From contig OY848919.1 of NCBI GenBank assembly GCA_963693285.1, positions 9,419,461-9,483,460 of the forward strand: a stretch of 64,000 nucleotides of DNA, written 5' to 3'. This DNA comes from Xestospongia muta. Taxonomy: Eukaryota; Porifera; Demospongiae; Haplosclerida; Petrosiidae. Positions within the stretch are counted from its first letter, which is position 1. Every line of letters starts with the position of its first letter. The notes beneath the pieces were generated by a model, which made no database searches, was not told the DNA's origin, and worked only from the letters and a program-made list of their open reading frames with translations. Shown piece by piece: positions 44,892 to 58,020 of this stretch. The position numbers and the translations under genes were made by a program.

Positions 44892-47800
44892 ATGGCAGGA
44901 CAATCCGTTGATACGTATTTCCAACGTTTTTTGAACAGAAAACCAACTATTTCAGAGTTATTTAAACATGTCAGAGTTGGTACTAAGTGGTACACCTTTG
45001 GTGTACTCCTCAAATTAGATACAGCTGAACTAGATGTTATCGATGAACTTGATAAAGCCACTGATTTTAAAACTTTCCGGATGTTTGAGTTATGGTTGAA
45101 TACTAATCCCAATGCTACAAGAAGAGAAGTTATACAGACGCTCCAAAAAGTTGATATTGGTGAGAGTGCTGTTGCTGAGGAATATATAAAGGCATTGAAA
45201 ATCATTAAAGAAGGTGAGCTTAAGTGATACATATTAGTAAGTAGTCTGGCATTGCCACTCCTTTGCTTAGAGGGGAAGGGTCTCGTAGTATGCATATACC
45301 AAATAGCATCTGCATTACCTTGTCTTGTGGCAGCTAAAGAGTTACAAAATGTAAAGTTAGTATCCCTAATACTAGTAGTAACTTGCTGTTCTTTTTGATA
45401 GTATCCAGTAGTTTTAGCTATTCCTTTTATTGCTTTAATTTATTGAAGACCATCTTGCCATTTCAAGTGTCACGTTATGCAATTAAATTTTTAGTCCTAT
45501 CCATTATTATAGCAGAACAAGTTGCTCTGTTACAATTTCCCAGATACTTCCTTGCTTGTCATTATATCATAGTGGTGGGGTCTGCCTTGTGAGACTACAT
45601 GGGCAAAGGTTGCAGTACTTAATGTATGTTTGTATCTGTATATTTGTCTGTCTGTTACTATGGTAAAAGAGTCAGACAATAGGCATTAGTCCTATAACAA
45701 TGATACTAATATATAATTATAAGTATTATTATAATGAGTGAGAGTATTCCTTTCTCTCCTATTAGAAGCTGATGTTGAGGAGTTGAGACATGTTATTTGT
45801 AATGTTCTCACTAAACACTATACTTCATTACACGAGTCAAGTAGGAATAAGTTACATCACCTAGCTGATGAGATGTATGCTGCATTTCTAATTTCCAAAT
45901 CAGTTCAAATGTCACCTTCATTTAATAACATCATTGAAGAATTTACAGCAGCACTGAGTTTTATGAGTAATATATCTGATATTGAGCAACACTGTGCCAA
46001 GTTCCTCTCAATACTTACTAAAATAGGAGGTCAATGTGCTCGAGTTAGTCATGCCCTTCAAAAGGACTGGATTAAAAACAGTAGAACTGAATGTGGAGTA
46101 GAACTACAACCAGGTATGGCATTTAATTTATATGCACAAAAGAATTGTGATGGAGAAATTAAAATGTCTACTTTACTTGCACACTCTTTGAAATACAAAT
46201 CTCCTTATTGGTTAGGAAATGTATTAATGTTGTTATAGGAGAATTGCCTCTCATAACAGAAAGTTTGTGTGCCCATGTTTCCATGTTATATGTGACAATT
46301 GAAAGTAGTGAATTAAATTAAACTGCTTCCTTTAACCACCTATGCATATAGCAATGAACAATTATCATTAATACTAAGTATGAGTGCTACGATGATGAGT
46401 GTGACTGAGCATTAGTGCAGGGACAAATGGCAATTTTTGGCATCAATTTATCATGCAATAATATTGCAATATATTGATATATCATAATGGGTTAAGCCAA
46501 TAAATAAAGCAATTATTAGTGGGTGGACTTTCAAAGCAATGAGAATTTATATAACTATCAAAATTTATTTTTAACTATCAAAATAGTTTATTGTTCTCGT
46601 ACAAAAACCAAACGATTAATATTCTCAGGTGACAGACAAGACCTCTTTTCTGATACAGTATTGCCAGCGGCACTAATGATCCTTTCACTTGGGGCACTCA
46701 TGACTGTCATACATAAAATTTTTTTGCCAGATTGCTAAAGTACTTGTAATTGACAGAGCTAGCTTTCCACCATTTGAGGGATTGTTGACAGTCTAAGCTT
46801 TCTCCAGGTTCAGATTCATAGCATTGCAGCTCTGCTTTAGCTATCTCATCTTCTGTTTGATCATCACACTGAACAGAGGTTTCAAGAATATCACTCAAAC
46901 TTCCTTTTCTAAGAAGGTGGAGCTGTAGAGACAGAGGCTACTGAGTCCAATAAGTCAACTGACTCAACTCTGGTGAGTCTCTCATGATCCTCCTTGATAA
47001 AGGCCACTAAATCACCTTTTGCCTCTAACCTGATACTTGACCTTGAAACATCCCCAAGATAAGTGAGCTTCTTAAAATGTGGATATAAAAATGTTCAAAT
47101 TTTCATCACATTCTGAAGATCTAGTCTTTGATACCTTTCTTTAAGATCTGCTGAAACTGCGGTCTTGATTGACTTAACCAATGTAGTATCTCCATCTGCT
47201 TCTTTGAATGTCACTGAGAGCAGTTTGTGGATGAGAGGTGGACAATTCCAATTGTTGGGTACTTCTCTGCACTGATAATTTCAGTAGCAGAATGGAAGGT
47301 TTTAAGAATTTCATTTACTTCCTGTGCCACTGTAAACTCCTCACTTGATGGCATGAGTAGCCTCACATCACATTTTTCACTTTCCAAGAACACTGCACTT
47401 ACAACTTGTTGTTGCTCCAACAGCCTCTTGAGCATATTGTACATAATTCCCCATCAAGTGATGCAGTCAAATTTGAGTTTGTGTTGGGGTAGATCTAATA
47501 ACTGCTGTTTCTCTACTAACTTATAAGTAGATTTTGTAGATTTATGAAAATAGTTGACTAGTCTTCTTACACGGCTCAACATCTTTGATACACCATGCAT
47601 ATCAAATGATTTCTTCACTGAAAGTTAAAGTATATGACCAAGGCAAGGGAAGTTGAGAAGATCTAACTCTTTCATGGCATTGACAATGTTTCTTCCATTG
47701 TCTGTAGTAAACCCAGTTAATTTTTCTCTAATATTCTAGTCTGTCAATAGCTGAGAGAGTTCAGCAGCTATGTTTTCAGTGGTGTGATCAATAGGAAGCT

Positions 47801-50800
47801 CACATGTTTCCAGGCAGTAACTATGTAGCTCCCATTCCTGATCAATGAAGTGGCAAGTGAGGCTGATGTAACCACAGTTCTGGTATTTTGCAGTCCACAG
47901 GTCAGTCATAAATGAACAATATTCTGTCTGTCTTAAACTGGTCTCAATTCTAGTTCTAAACTGAACGTATAGAGAAAGGATAACAGACTGCAAAAGTGTT
48001 TTCTTGACTGTATAGCAAAGTGCAGCACAGCCAATTTCATCAAAGACTTAAATCCATTGCCTTCAACCACTGACAAGGTATGCATACCTTTGGCAATGAA
48101 AATACAGATGCTATTTACTAGTTCTTTGTAACAGTTGCTAAACCTGGATAGGGGTTGCGATTGAGTAATACTGGCCTCAAGTGACACTTGTTGCATAGGT
48201 CCTGAATTTGTTGACCTGCTAGAGTACTTTAAGTAAAATGAAACTCGGATGGATGATGTCGTTCCTGGTGTTTTGCTAAATTTGTTGTATTGCCAGCATA
48301 CGGTGATACGACCTCGCATATGTTACAAACAATTTATTTATTGAAATCTACTAAAAAAACAGTCCCATAACTTGCTGTAACCTCTCTTATTCTTTTCAAT
48401 TCTCACGCTATTCACAGCTGGTGTTGTGCCATGTGCTGTCTTCTTTGACCATATGCTTGGCTATTTTCAGCACCCCCTTTATTATCTATTTTTAGTTTGC
48501 CAAAGATTAGTGCGCTTGTGCGTTATTGTAAAATCGATGTATCGATATCAATGTAAACAGTATTGATGCAGATATTGACTTCTAAACATATCGATATATC
48601 GTAATATCAATATATTGTCCGAGCACTACTGAGCATGCTTGAAACATCATCACTATCTTTACATGCATAAAATATATAGGCTAGGTGGGTGGGGCTAGAA
48701 CCCCTAGCCCCAACTTACAAGAAGAAACTGAGCCCTCCAACATTTGACTAGTAGTACAGACACAATAAACTAATAAAGTGGTGATCTGTATTTCTTGTTT
48801 AAATTATTGGCGAAGGTATTTGGTTTCTATGAAACACATTAGTCAATATATCTGATAATTTATTGCAACTTAATCATCACCACAACAATTATAAGACATG
48901 GCTTTATGGTTATTTTTGATTTTTTTAGGATTTAATTTTTTTCAAACAGCAGGGTGAAATTTTATATTATATTTTAAGTACATAATGAGGTTGTGTTATT
49001 TACATGATAGGCTACTGTTATGACCTTAAATTATTGGAGACTATGATGACATTCTACTTAATATAGGTAATCATAATGAGGATCACGTCAAAGATTATTC
49101 TGGTGTTCTTAAAAGAGCTCTTAAAGAGGGACATGTCAAAGTTAAACGGACCAAACAGTCTGTCTCTGGTCCTCCAGGAAGTGGAAAATCATCTTTTATG
49201 AAACTATTACTTGATGAAGATCCACCAGATTGTTATCATAGCACTCCAGTAGCTACAGTGCCTGAAGTAAGATGGTAAAAACTACACCAGTCATAGTTGG
49301 TGAAGCTACCCAGTCTTTTATTAAGGTAGATATTGACTTACTAAAAGAAATGCTTGCTGAGGCCATCAAGAAAGGAGTCAGACCATGTACATCATCTACA
49401 CTACAAATTGATGAAGATGATAATGATCAATATTCTTCAGATGAGGCACAAGATGTTGAACAACAAGAAAATCTAGCATCTGTGGAAACTATCTTTCAAT
49501 CTTATGAGTTGTTACCATCTTTGTCAGTTTCTAATGCTACCAAAGAAATCCTAGAGAGATTACCTCGTGTGAAGATGTCAACTCCTCTTTTGGAGTCACA
49601 CTGGATATATGCAATAGACTCTGGAGGTCAAGCTGCTTTTGTAGACATTGCTCCTGGATTGTTACGTTATAATTCAGTAAATATTCTCACGCACAAACTA
49701 AATGAAAAACTTGAAGACTTAACAAAATTTTATTATAGTGTTCATGGAGAAGTTATTGGTAATCCAGTGGAACGACAAATCACTAATCTACAACTTATTG
49801 AAGCATCATTTCGTTCACTCACATCTGTTAACCCACGTAATCTACCTGGTATTCCTTTTTCATTTAAAAAACCAGTCTCTCTAGTACTGGGAACATTTTA
49901 TGATAAGATAAGAGAGTCTGGTGAGTCTTTAGATGATAAAAATAGTAAACTCTATTCAATATTAAAGCAACATAGAGATGTTTTAATTTTACATCGTTCT
50001 CATGAAAAGGAAGTGATATTTCCTGTTAACACAATTGCTAATGATATGAACAGACAAATAATAGCTGATGAAATTCGTCATGAAATATGTCGCTCATTTG
50101 TTGAGGCAGAGATTCCTGTTCGATGGTTTTTATTTCAGTTAGATTTAGAGGAGTACCAAATAACCTCTAATAGCTCTATTGTTAGCAAGTTTAAATGTAT
50201 CAGTATTGGCAGTGCTCTTGAAATGGATGAGGGCGATATAAATGCTGCCTTACTGTACTACCATGATTTAACTATTTACCTTTATTTTCCTGAAGTTCTC
50301 CCTAATGTTGTCTTCCTTAATCCAAAGCCTCTTCTTGACAAACTCTCTCTGTTGATTAGTATCTCTTTTGCTGATGCTGTTGATCATTTAAAGAGAACAC
50401 TAGGTATTCATGTTGATCACAGTACTCATGAGAAACTCAAGACTCGAGGATTATTTTCTCAAGGTTTATTGACAGAGTCTCTGTTGCAGGGATTTTCAAA
50501 GGAGTTCTCACCTAAAATGTTTTTGGATTTGATGGAATATCTCTTTATTCTATCTCATCTACCTCAGTCAGGAGAATATTTCCTTCCTTGTGTCCTGCCT
50601 ACTACCAACAATTTAGAGTCTTTGAGAGAATCTTTTTCTAATAAAGTAAATCCACTTGTTTTAACATGGAATGAGAGGCCTCTTCCACAAGGTCTTTTTC
50701 CTGCACTAGTTGTCAATCTCCTCTCTCGCAAATGTTCACCACAATTTGTTCTCTCTCAAGCTGAGAAGCCACAATATCGTAATGCTATTCGCTTATTGTG

Positions 50801-53800
50801 TACCAGTTTAGGAGGAACATTGTTATTAGTAGATGCTATTTGTTGGTTGGAGGTATTGCATACTTGTCAACAAAATGAGTGTCATCATATTTGTGAAGTT
50901 ATTAAAGAAGGTATCAGCAATGTGGTTGACAAATTTCGTTATTTGGATAGCCTAAAATATCCTGAAGAATGTTTCCATTGTTCAATTTGTAATACAACAG
51001 AACACCTTTGTCATTTAAGTGAAGACAAAACGATACTTACATGTTGTAAAGATGATACAACTGATCCTGTACCTATTGATAAAACACATCAACTACCTTG
51101 GTTTAAACCTGTAGTTGAAGAGGAAGGTGAGTTTTGTTAGCTACTTATCTTATCATTGATTTTTTTCTTCCTTAGCATGTTACCCTAACAAAATTAATGA
51201 TGTACCTACACACGAGACTCAGGCTCCACATATAAAGTTGGGTAAGTATTAAATATAAATGACCACACATCTATAATTAATCCTGTATGAAATACTCTTT
51301 TCTTAACATGGCATGTATAACAATATCAGTGTCTTTGGTAATCAATGCATTATACTATGAATTTAGGTCTGTTAACAAAGGTAAGACCATTAAAGCTTGT
51401 ATGAAACCCTATTAACCACCATTATGTCATTTTTTAAAAAAGAACTAGTGATTTAAGTTTTCAAATTCAACTATAAACATAATCATATAAATATATTTAT
51501 CATTATATTTGTCTGAACAACCAATACTAAAATCAATAAACAAAACCAAGCTATATATACAATACAACAACCAATCAAAATACATCTAAGGACTCCATAG
51601 CAACAGCCAATGAGTTAGCTGAAATAGAGTCCTTGACAGGTCACAAATGGTTGAAGTGAGCAAGAGTGTTTCAATCTTTTAACTAGAGATCTCATCATGA
51701 GGAACGGCAGACACATACAAAGTCCTAGATTATTATACACCCTCCAGGAAGCTAGTGAGATAGAGCGTCCCACTGTTAAATTAACCATGACAGGACATCG
51801 ATAGTAGTCAGAGGTAGCCACGCCTATGCACATATAGCTACATAGCTTTTCCTTCCAGTAATTTTTATTGATTTTAGTATCAGGTTATCCAGACAAGTAA
51901 AATGTCTGAAATGTCCTTTCATATCTATTACCCTTGGCCTAAGACTTTTCAACAATAGGCATTATAGACTCTCCCATTCAAAATATATGGCTATCACTCT
52001 CATTATAAGATGATACATATTCTGTTTTGACTGATTTGTTAACGCAAACAAATAAATTAACCCACACAAATTGACTGTTAGTGCAGATCAGAACAAATGA
52101 GTTTCTTATTACAAATAAACTACTTGGGACATTTAGCTGACTTAAGAAGTAGCATCATAGCTACTAGTAAGTTGTATGTTTTCAATATAAGAAAAATGTT
52201 AGTATCAACATCACCAAACTACCTTAGGACAATTTTTACAATTAAAAGTTTGGTATATATTTAATTACAATTTATTTTGTTTTTGTTATTAGATGACGTC
52301 AATAGCAATACCACTGTAACAGCACCTGAAATATCTGTGACTACACTTATTGAAGGCCAGTTTACATTCCCCCAAAAAACTAAATTAGTCAGTGCAATAC
52401 ATGAAATCTCTGTTTCCAAACCACTTGCTGAGCCTCAGAGATTAGAAATACAACATTGTGTAAAGTTAGAGACACACGCTCAGACTAAACGTCTCCATTT
52501 TGTTAGCGCACCCTCTTCTCCAACTATATTACCTTACCAGTTTACATTGATTGAAGGAGGCCAATTTTATCCAGGAAGTAGACATGGAGTGATTGACATC
52601 ACATGTGAATCATCTTGTCTTATAGCTATTGTAGTAGGCCAGAAGCGACAACCAATAAAAATTAATGAGGAAAGTTATGCAATAAATCAAGGTAAAATGA
52701 ATCAAATTACACTAAATGAATTACTACAATGTAATATTTTTATTCATCATATAGATCCCAGTAGAGGAATCACACCATTTGTATCATTTGTATACACTGG
52801 AGTGATTAATTATGAGAAGAAAGATGATGAATGGATGACTACTTTATCTGTTATGAAAGATCTTGAAAGTTATTCAAAGGTAACAATAGTTCATTAAAAA
52901 CATCTTAGTATAATTATTATGATTGTATCAACTTTTATTGTTTAAATTTTAGTTTGTAAAATGGAGTTCTGATACTGAAGATCCCATTTATTTCGATTTT
53001 ATTGGTGAAAATGGATTCATTGAACTTGTTTTTCAAGAGGAACTTCCTCCAGGATGGAGCATTAAACCAATGATTGAACCATGCAAGGTTTGATATGATA
53101 GTTATTTATTTATCTTTTATCAATCTATTTATATGTAGCTATGGCAAACTGACATTGATAAGTTTGGATCATCTCCTAGCACTACAATATCATCATGTCA
53201 GTTTTTTATACATGTTGATGATAGTCAAGATGCTTGTGAGTATTTAATATATCCTATTGAAGTGAAGGGTATAACACCTCCAATGAATATAACACTTCAT
53301 CGAAACAGATCAGGTACGACCTAAATTCACACATTTACTATTGTCATTGTAACCAATAAAGAGATAAACATTGTTATATATGTGAACGTTGATCAAACCC
53401 ATTGATATAAATAATTAAGGAGTGATATTGTACTATGCAGGGCATTTATAATTAAATTGTAGTTGTTGTGTTGTTATTTTGTGCTTTGGTTTTTATGTTA
53501 TAATTATGTCACAATGTGAAGGTAATCATTTTAATTCAAACTTTGATAATAGCATTTAATAAAACGATTAATTGAAGATATAATAAAACAAACCAGGATG
53601 TGTTATATGAGCATTGAAACTACATCTAATAGATTTATAGTGACACAAATTTGGATTAAATTTGTTTTTTTCTTTGCTCTCTTCAAGTTTCTTGCATTAC
53701 TAAATGTCAAGTATTTTCTATGGACATAACTAAACACGTGCTCCAAGTCTTATATACCTTTGTTTCCAGGTTCCAGTAAAGCAATTATCACATCCAAAGC

Positions 53801-55267
53801 ATGACCAAACCACATTTATACATAAATTTGTGTATTAACTAATCCAATAGTTTGATACATTGTTTGGACTAATTGTGTTATGTTAATGAACATGGCAAGT
53901 AAATTAAGTTTCCACAACAACATTTCTGAAAATAATATCATTCCTGACATTGACACAACTTGAAAAGTAAATGTTTCTACTGATTTTATCAAATCAAGTA
54001 CCAAAAGTGCCAAATATTTGATAAGTCATTAAAAATCATAACATGATGTAGTTTTATTGGTGAATTTGTTAATATAATTCTGAAGATAAACTGTAGTTTT
54101 GGCATTGTCATGCTCAATTGACCACTCTATGGTTTGAATCTACATCTGTCTAAACATTACAACAAATGCAACAAATGCTGAATGATAAAAAGCATAAAGA
54201 AAAGGAGATGAGTGAGTTATTGAATAATGAGGAAACAAAGAGTAATATAATGGCAAAGAAATTGATAAATTAAAAAGTACAGAATAGTAATAATCAAAGA
54301 TAACTTGCATACAGTATTTTCACAATGTACATGTACCTTTATTGTATTTGTATTGTTAAGAAATGTTACTCTCTGTGTTAAAAGAAAAGAAACAAGAGAT
54401 AGAGATGTTGTCTGAATGAGTGGCATCATTGACGTCACAACTTGAAAAATTACAAGGTATAATTATTAACACATTTAATAATTGTTTGTATTTTTGGTTC
54501 TATTAATTTTTAAATATTTGATGACAATATTATATGTGTTACTTTCGTTTATTTCCAGTATTTGTATTTTTATTTCTTTGACAGAAGCTTCAATGGAGAC
54601 TGTGAGTGTACAGACAGAGTCAATAGAGCTATCAGCAAATAAACAAGATGTTTCTGTTCAATTTACATATCTGATCCCATCAAATGGTATGTCAACAAAA
54701 ACATAAGGTATTATCTTTAATATCTGTTTTTTAGATAGTCTTAAAGGAGTGTGTATTGGAAGTGATAAATTATTCCTAATTCAAGGAGACTCTCCTCAGA
54801 TCCTCAACTGGGAAAAATATGGATTGAGAATTACTGTTTCTCAAGGCACCTTATCTCCAACAGATACCTGTGAAGTATCCATAGCAGCACTGGTTGGTGG
54901 ACATTTTCAATTACCTAAAGAAAGTGAACTGATCAGTGCTGTGTATAATATATCTGTCTCTAAGCCACTTCTCAAACCAGTCAAATTGGAGATACAACAT
55001 TGTGCTGATATAGTCACTCAAGATCACACTAGTTGTCTGTGTTTTGCTACAGCTTCTGTTAATATTGAACTTCCATATCAGTTCCAGCTCGAAGAAGGAG
55101 GGCAGTTTCACTCTGGTGATCAATATGGTAGCATTAGCCTTTCTCAGTTCTCTTTATGGTGTATTGTTAAGAACTATATCAAGAGATTGCTGGGATATCC
55201 AATAAGCAGTGAATCTTCTTCTGATGATGAGTATTTTGATGCTCTTGAAGTACCTACTCAGGAATGA
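44892..55267 (+). CDS. Death domain - ROC/COR-like NTPase - ZU5 - UPA-like - ZU5 protein
   Basis: Exons: 44892-45213, 45766-46113, 49067-51126, 51176-51241, 52293-52879, 52953-53087, 53139-53313, 54585-54686, 54735-55267. Start at the ATG with good context (CCATTATGG). About 1442 residues if one missing base in exon 3 is allowed for; all other phases agree. Order: death domain (about 16-103, KWYTFGVLLKLDTAELDVID, FELWL); a helical domain (exon 2); P-loop GPPGSGKSS (about 258); an acidic insert; DSGGQ (about 408), VLGTFYDK and a COR-like stretch (WFLFQLDLEEYQ, VVFLNPKPLLDKL); a Cys cluster (CFHCSIC...CC); ZU5 (exon 5); UPA-like exons 6-7; a second ZU5 (exon 9) ending in SSDDEYFDALEVPTQE. Probably a cytosolic death-fold signalling scaffold, PIDD-like at its C-terminal half. 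At about 49270 the P-loop frame meets TAA and the rest continues in another frame: pseudogene, assembly error or separate products. Confidence 0.75.
46413..48628 (-). mobile_element. hAT transposon with broken ZBED-like transposase, inserted in intron 2
   Basis: Flanked by the exact 8-bp duplication CTGAGCAT (46405-46412 and 48629-48636). Termini TAGTGCAGGGACAA and its inverted counterpart TTGTCCGAGCACTA match at all but two positions. On the minus strand the frames give a BED zinc-finger end (GNTTNLAKHQERHHPSEF), YCSFMTDLWTAKYQNCGYIS, GFTTDNGRNIVNAMKEL, and the C-terminal dimerisation region (SLKWWKASSVNYKYFSNLAK, APSERIISAAGNTVSEKRS, LSPENINRLVF). Several frameshifts and stops make it immobile on its own. 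Insertion is in the opposite orientation to the host gene, within an intron of 2953 bases. Confidence 0.93.
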
Positions 55268-55346
55268 AGTCAGTCCAACCAAAGCTATGCTAAATACAAA
55301 AATATGTTATTTCATGTATTTTCTTATCGTAGACAATTTACTAATA

Positions 55347-56739
55347 ATGAGTTCTGGTATTGAAGATGTAAGCAGAATAAAGTCATTGCTACCTCCATAT
55401 GATAAGCTTAACTCTGTAGATATATCTACAGGTACATCTAGTTCAGGGCATAGTCCTCTCTCATCAAATCTACTTAGTGAAAAGTTTGAGACAAAAGGTA
55501 GACTAGCAGTATTAAAATAATGACACATATATTTCTTTCTAGATGTGTCTCTGGTTAACAAACAATTACCTAATAACAAGTATGTGGTTCAGACAGTATA
55601 TGAGGTTAAATGTCATGGTACCAAATGGTTAATGCACTTTGTGGTTGCTAAACGTCTCAATGTTTTGCTAGAGGTAAGTAAACACTAGTAGAGTTCAATA
55701 ACATAATACAATGTATGCAAAGTATATAAAGACAGTTCTTCCATCTGATGTTGACAAAGACGTTTGCTTATACTTCACGTTTGAAGATGATGGTTGCATT
55801 GAATTAATTCTTAATGAAAGACAAGAGCAACCTTTTAATGGATGGAATATCTATCCTCACCATGAACCAGTGGTAAATAAGATATTATAGATGTACATAT
55901 GTGGATGGGTAATTTGCAGGTGTTATATAAAAATGATGTTGACATGTTTGGGTTTGAAAATCCTCCATCTTGTCCTTCTATACTGATCACTGTGTCTGCT
56001 AGACATGGACCTGATACAGTGGCTGAAATAAAGTATGGTATACCATTGAGAGGAATCAAACCTAACAACAGGAAAATAAATATTATAAGATCTCTTGGTA
56101 ATACTAGAAGTGGTAAGTAATTTATTATATTAGATATTGTCATCTTCTTTTTTAAGAAGGAGCGCAAAGTACAGCATCAGCTATTATTAGTACTTCTACT
56201 ACAAGTATGTGATGTGTAATAATTATTATAAGTATTATAATATAGTGTGTATTACAAGTGTAGTAATTCATTTCACAGTATAGTAATTTAACTCCCCACA
56301 ACATGTATTTAGGACAAAATATTTGTTTTGCTTGTTTTCCTTGCATATGGTCATCACTGTGGGTTAACAATTTAGTAAGAAACTTGCTATTAATGTTTGT
56401 TAAGTCACCACAAATGCAACAATTTAATTAATCAGAATTACAAGTATGTATTAATATATGTTATATGTAGATTCTGATTGTGATGTGGCTTGGACAGCTC
56501 TAGTTCAATGTACAGACATTATTGTTGAATCAACTATTGACCCCTTTTTTCTGGCAAGAAAACTTCATTCTGAACTAATTATTTCTGAGAATGTTTATAA
56601 GAAAGTAAAAGACAAGGTCAATAAGAATTCGATTGAGGATCGTCTTGATATTATTCTTGATGATATAAAGGATCATGTCAAGTATGATGCTAGTATTTTG
56701 ACTAAATTTGTGAAAATTTTAAGAGAGAAAGTAAACTGA
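55347..56739 (+). CDS. UPA-like plus CARD-like death-fold unit (possible continuation of the preceding gene)
   Basis: Exons 55347-55497, 55543-55673, 55723-55872, 55920-56112, 56157-56204 and 56471-56739; phases agree and sum to 314 codons including stop. An acceptor (CTTATCGTAG) at 55332 precedes the first ATG in an open frame, so it may be an internal exon of the gene ending at 55267, although no phase-compatible donor lies close to that stop. Exons 2-4 (YVVQTVYEVKCHGTKWLMHF, VCLYFTFEDDGCIEL, PPSCPSILITVSARHGPDTV) align with exons 5-7 of the preceding gene, so they are a second UPA-like module. The last exon is CARD-like (WTALVQCTDIIVE, IILDDIKDHVKYDASILTKF). It ends at a TGA exactly where the related remnant at 13.5 kb continues; NDLADKIMSKLT follows in frame to a TAA at 56776. 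Confidence 0.7.
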
Positions 56740-56778
56740 AATGACTTAGCTGATAAAATCATGTCAAAATTAACCTAA

Positions 56779-57653
56779 GTTATATAATGTGTCATATAAT
56801 TATGACTGTAGTTAATGACCAATCCCTCTATGATAACATTTTCAATTATAGCTAAAAGCTCATCATTAATTATTGAACAGTTCTAACTGAATACTTTCTA
56901 CTTTTTACTATCTTCATATTTTTTGTATTTTATCTTATCTAATGTAACTCATAATGATAATATGATGTTAATAAATTTCATATCATTCAATCTTCTTAAC
57001 TTGATGAGTATACAAACTTCAAACATACATGGTAGACCAGTCATATATTGGACTATGTAATAAAATATCAAGTGATAACATGCGGTACTTAGTGGAAGAA
57101 CATTAATAAGAAATGTAGTAGATTTAAGTGCTGTCTTTTCTCCAATAGCATTCATATATTGTTATATTCCTTTTATTAGTTTATGGTATAATTACAATTG
57201 AATTTAATTGATTGGTGTACCGCAAATGAGCTCTACTATGTCTTGTATTAAAATTGATAAATGGTCTTATTGCTTAGTAGGGAAGATATAAAAACAAGTG
57301 ACGATAATACTTGCACTCAATTGAATCATTTGAATATCACATTGTACTTTACATTTAAAGACTGAAAAGCCAATAATAAGAGAAAATATACTAAAAAATG
57401 AACAAATGGTCATTTTGCTAGGTGGGAAAGACACACCTACATCAAAACAACTGACAATAATATTTGCACACCTTGACACATTTGAATATCATATTATCAT
57501 TTACATTCAAGGACTCAATAACCAGCAATAAGAAAAAGTACAGGACCTCTACTACATGTATACAATAACAAGAAAAGTTTAGAGAACATAATATATGTAT
57601 ACATCACAGGTTGTGTCAGACACAATCTGTGATGTCAATTTGTTATTGTTATA

Positions 57654-57706
<53 letters not shown>

Positions 57707-58020
57707 GTGGACTTTAACAAATGAAATCATAAATTATTGCTGTAACTCATCTCAGTAATTTTATGAATAGATTGATGAATTTTGATGGTTTATATGACTT
57801 TTAATTATCTGTAACTATGAATAAAGTTATAAACAAAGTGTCAGCTATAATGTGTAATGTTTTTCACTTTAATGTAAATTTTTAGAACCATTGATATATA
57901 GTTAACAGTTCTTAATGTTGTATTAGATGCAACTACATCATAAAAGAAGAACTTAAGAGTACCAGTTGAGCTACGGAGATCTGAATACATGCAGTATGTT
58001 ATTGAAATGATTTAATTGTA
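56779..58020. other. No gene seen; hairpin and AT microsatellite
   Basis: AT-rich. A hairpin at 57600-57636 (ACATCACAGGTTGTGTC against CACAATCTGTGATGT) is followed within 25 bases by a pure AT run. Sequences at 57290-57350 and 57420-57490 resemble each other (GACGATAATACTTGCAC / GACAATAATATTTGCAC), a small direct repeat. Confidence 0.5.
57661..57700. repeat. (AT)20 microsatellite
   Basis: Forty bases of uninterrupted AT, with a few imperfect units to the left. Confidence 0.97.

Noticed and set aside
44837..45295. 152-codon antisense frame over the death-domain exon
   Set aside because: Mirrors the coding strand of a recognisable death domain.
46523..47526. Plus-strand open frames at 46523-46738 and 47227-47526
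   Set aside because: They lie antisense to the hAT transposase relic, whose motifs are on the minus strand.
57661..57700. AT run as a replication origin or matrix attachment site
   Set aside because: A simple microsatellite is sufficient explanation; nothing else supports an origin.
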